Shown here in pieces: positions 62,355-64,000 of a stretch of 64,000 nucleotides of DNA (the first letter of the stretch is position 1; each line of letters begins with the position of its first letter). The stretch covers positions 1 to 64,000 of the forward strand of contig CAJFLE010000001.1 in assembly GCA_904387375.1 (NCBI GenBank). Direction: 5' to 3'. This DNA comes from Candidatus Protoclostridium gallicola (GTDB lineage Bacteria; Bacillota; Clostridia; Christensenellales; Pumilibacteraceae). Position numbers and translations under genes: made by a program. The notes under the pieces were generated by a model, which saw only the letters and a list, made by a program, of their open reading frames with translations, ran no database searches and had not been told where the DNA came from.

Positions 62355-63605
62355 ATGACGTTTTGCGGTAAAAAAGGGCTGGTGCTGGGCAGCGGCACGA
62401 GCGGCAGAGGCGCGATGCTGGCGCTGAAAAAACTGGGCGCGGAAGCGATTCAGGCGGACACCGAATATCTGCCCGAAGAAATAACCGGCTGCGATTTCGC
62501 CGTCGTAAGTCCGGGCATCAGACACGATCATCCGGTATATAAATACGCGCGCGTGCACGATATGCCCGTATACGGCGAGATCGGCCTGGGTGCGATGCTT
62601 AACAAGGCTCCGGTCATAGGCGTGACCGGCACCAACGGCAAGACCACGACGGTGAGCATGCTGGGCAGCATATACGAAGCGGCCGGCGTTCGCGCCGATG
62701 TGTGCGGCAACATAGGCCGCTCGTTTGCCGAAGCGGCGTGCGAGGGCGGCTGCGACCGCGTCATTCTCGAACTGTCCAGTTTTCAGCTTCTGCAGGCTGC
62801 GCCTTTGAAAGTGCACATAGCCTGCATAACCAATCTGTCCGCCGATCATCTCGACTATCACGGCAATATGCTCGAATACCGCCATGCAAAACTGAAAATA
62901 GCGGACGGCCAGACGCCCGAAGATTTTCTCATAGTGCCCGAAAAGCTCAACCTCGTCGGCATGCGCGGCAGTCCCACGCTGCTCGTGTTCGGCCGCGACT
63001 GCTACGAAAAGGAGGGGCGGCTGTACGTCATGGGCGCTCCCTTCATGCGCGCGGACGAACTGAAAGCCGGGGGCAGGCACAACGTGCAGAACGCGCTCAA
63101 CGCCGCGCTCGCCGCGTTTGCTGACGGCATTCCTCCCGCCGCGATCCGCGACGGACTGATGTCGTTCGTGCCGGGAGATTACCGCATATCTCCGGCGGGC
63201 GTGTATAACGGCTGCGCGTTCTATAACGATTCCAAGGGCACGAACATAGGCGCGACGCTTGCCGCCGCGAGGTGCATGACTGGCAGTACCGCTCTCATAG
63301 CGGGCGGCAGCGACAAGGGCTACGACTACGACGAATTGTTCCGCGGCCTGCCGGGAAACGTGACGGCGGTGTTCGTCACCGGCGGCAACAGCGCGGGAAT
63401 ACTCGAAAGCGCCGCGCGCATGGGCTATGCGGGCGCGGTGGCTTGCGACAGTCTCGGCGACGCTGTAAGGCGCGCCGCGTCCGGCGGATTCGACAGCGTA
63501 TTGTTTTCGCCGGCGTCGGCAAGTTTCGACAGATACGCGAATTACGAGGAGCGTGGCAGAGCGTTTGAAAGCGAAGTCAAAAAACTTTTCGGCAGTACTT
63601 CCTGA
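62355..63605 (+). CDS. murD: UDP-MurNAc-L-alanine:D-glutamate ligase
   Basis: 416 residues, slightly short for MurD. ATP loop GVTGTNGKTTTVSM at about 93-106, ITNLSADHLDYHGNM, NDSKGTN and the C-terminal LFSPASASFDRYANYEERG signature. No good ribosome binding site; a CATAAT lies seven bases upstream. Confidence 0.95.
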   Translation: MTFCGKKGLVLGSGTSGRGAMLALKKLGAEAIQADTEYLPEEITGCDFAVVSPGIRHDHPVYKYARVHDMPVYGEIGLGAMLNKAPVIGVTGTNGKTTTVSMLGSIYEAAGVRADVCGNIGRSFAEAACEGGCDRVILELSSFQLLQAAPLKVHIACITNLSADHLDYHGNMLEYRHAKLKIADGQTPEDFLIVPEKLNLVGMRGSPTLLVFGRDCYEKEGRLYVMGAPFMRADELKAGGRHNVQNALNAALAAFADGIPPAAIRDGLMSFVPGDYRISPAGVYNGCAFYNDSKGTNIGATLAAARCMTGSTALIAGGSDKGYDYDELFRGLPGNVTAVFVTGGNSAGILESAARMGYAGAVACDSLGDAVRRAASGGFDSVLFSPASASFDRYANYEERGRAFESEVKKLFGSTS

Positions 63606-64000
63606 CAGGTCGGCGCATTTCGACGTGCCGCTCACGGCCGTAACGGTCGCTCTGCTTGCGTTCGGCGTGCTTATGGTATATTCCGCCTCCATGTACAGCG
63701 GCGAAGTAAACTACGGCAACGAGTTTTTTTTCATGTACAAGCAGATCTTCGGCGCGATAGGCGGGCTTGCTGCGATGTTCGCGATGACGGTCGTCGACTA
63801 TCACAAGCTCGCCAAGGCGCGCTTCGTCATACTTGCGGTAAGTATACTGCTCCTTGCGCTCGTGCTCATACCCGGCGTCGGAATAGAAAATTACGGCGCC
63901 CGCCGCTGGCTCAACCTCGGCGTCATAACGCTGCAGTCCAGCGAGGTCGCCAAGGTGGGGTACGTCATATTCGCCGCGGCGTATATGTCCAGAAACAGCA
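63553..64000 (+). CDS. ftsW: FtsW-type peptidoglycan glycosyltransferase (partial, 5' end only)
   Basis: 149 codons before the window ends. Starts inside the murD end; GTG 63553 (after GAGGAG) or TTG 63565 are possible starts. Shows SEDS-family features: LLAFGVLMVYSASM in helix 1, YKQIFGAIGGLAAMFAMTVVDY, GARRWLNLGVITLQSSEVAKVG. Membrane lipid II polymerase of the divisome, expected after murD. Confidence 0.9.
   Translation, partial: MAERLKAKSKNFSAVLPDRSAHFDVPLTAVTVALLAFGVLMVYSASMYSGEVNYGNEFFFMYKQIFGAIGGLAAMFAMTVVDYHKLAKARFVILAVSILLLALVLIPGVGIENYGARRWLNLGVITLQSSEVAKVGYVIFAAAYMSRNS

Overview
The window is one contiguous stretch of a fairly GC-rich bacterial chromosome, dense in genes and mostly housekeeping. 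The gene set points to a Gram-positive, spore-forming-lineage Clostridium relative (Firmicutes/Bacillota). It has a SpoVT-type regulator, a collagen-like exosporium-type protein, SipW-type (ER-type) signal peptidases, a meso-diaminopimelate-type MurE (DNPR motif), MraZ and a full mur/fts cluster, an M29 aminopeptidase, rubrerythrin with a Fur/PerR regulator, and a 2-hydroxyacyl-CoA-dehydratase-type activase. An uncultured gut member of the Clostridia (Christensenellales-like) would fit, but that placement is inference.

Layout. 1-276: folded intergenic element and tig promoter. 0.3-3.7 kb: tig-clpP-clpX. 3.8-5.2 kb: two divergent SIMPL-domain genes. 5.3-14.7 kb: a surface-protein operon with two SipW-type signal peptidases and three exported proteins carrying the SipW-type [AS]RY signal, including a 1250-residue beta-helix protein. 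Its promoter has a run of nine G in the spacer. 14.7-19.0 kb: lon-engB, a small hypothetical and a phosphoesterase. 19.1-25.0 kb (minus): MmcQ-like protein, a 1468-residue acyl-CoA dehydratase activase, GNAT and a PPC-domain protein. 25.1-27.2 kb: a more AT-rich island (DUF898 membrane protein, serine recombinase, paired palindromes) next to tRNA-Leu. 27.4-31.8 kb: DNA repair (dinB, uvrB, ogt) with SOS-box-like sites, then a probably broken lipoprotein. 31.9-38.6 kb: fba, M29 aminopeptidase, Fur-family regulator plus rubrerythrin, tatD-dtd, a Rho-like protein that has lost its ATPase motifs, and pheA. 38.6-45.5 kb: secA-prfB, ZIP transporter, a small FTR-type protein, a glycosyltransferase divergent from a collagen-like protein. 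45.6-48.2 kb: membrane protein, tRNA-Ser, InlB-type lipoprotein, exonuclease. 48.3-52.1 kb: a permuted, doubly membrane-anchored GH3 protein and a membrane partner, also behind a promoter with a poly-G spacer (ten G). 52.1-55.7 kb: DUF1934 protein, SpoVT, secG-rnr. 55.7-64 kb: dcw cluster mraZ-rsmH-ftsL-pbp-murE-mraY-murD-ftsW (cut by the window end), without murF in its usual place.

The most interesting signals: (1) both G tracts of nine or more that I found lie exactly between the -35 and -10 boxes of promoters driving cell-surface systems, which suggests phase-variable promoters; (2) a full-length but catalytically dead Rho paralogue at 36.6-37.8 kb; (3) a set of strong promoters whose -10 box ends only 6-9 bases before the start codon, predicting leaderless mRNAs; (4) the SipW/TasA-like surface locus itself. 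All functional statements rest on reading motifs by eye; no database search was run.
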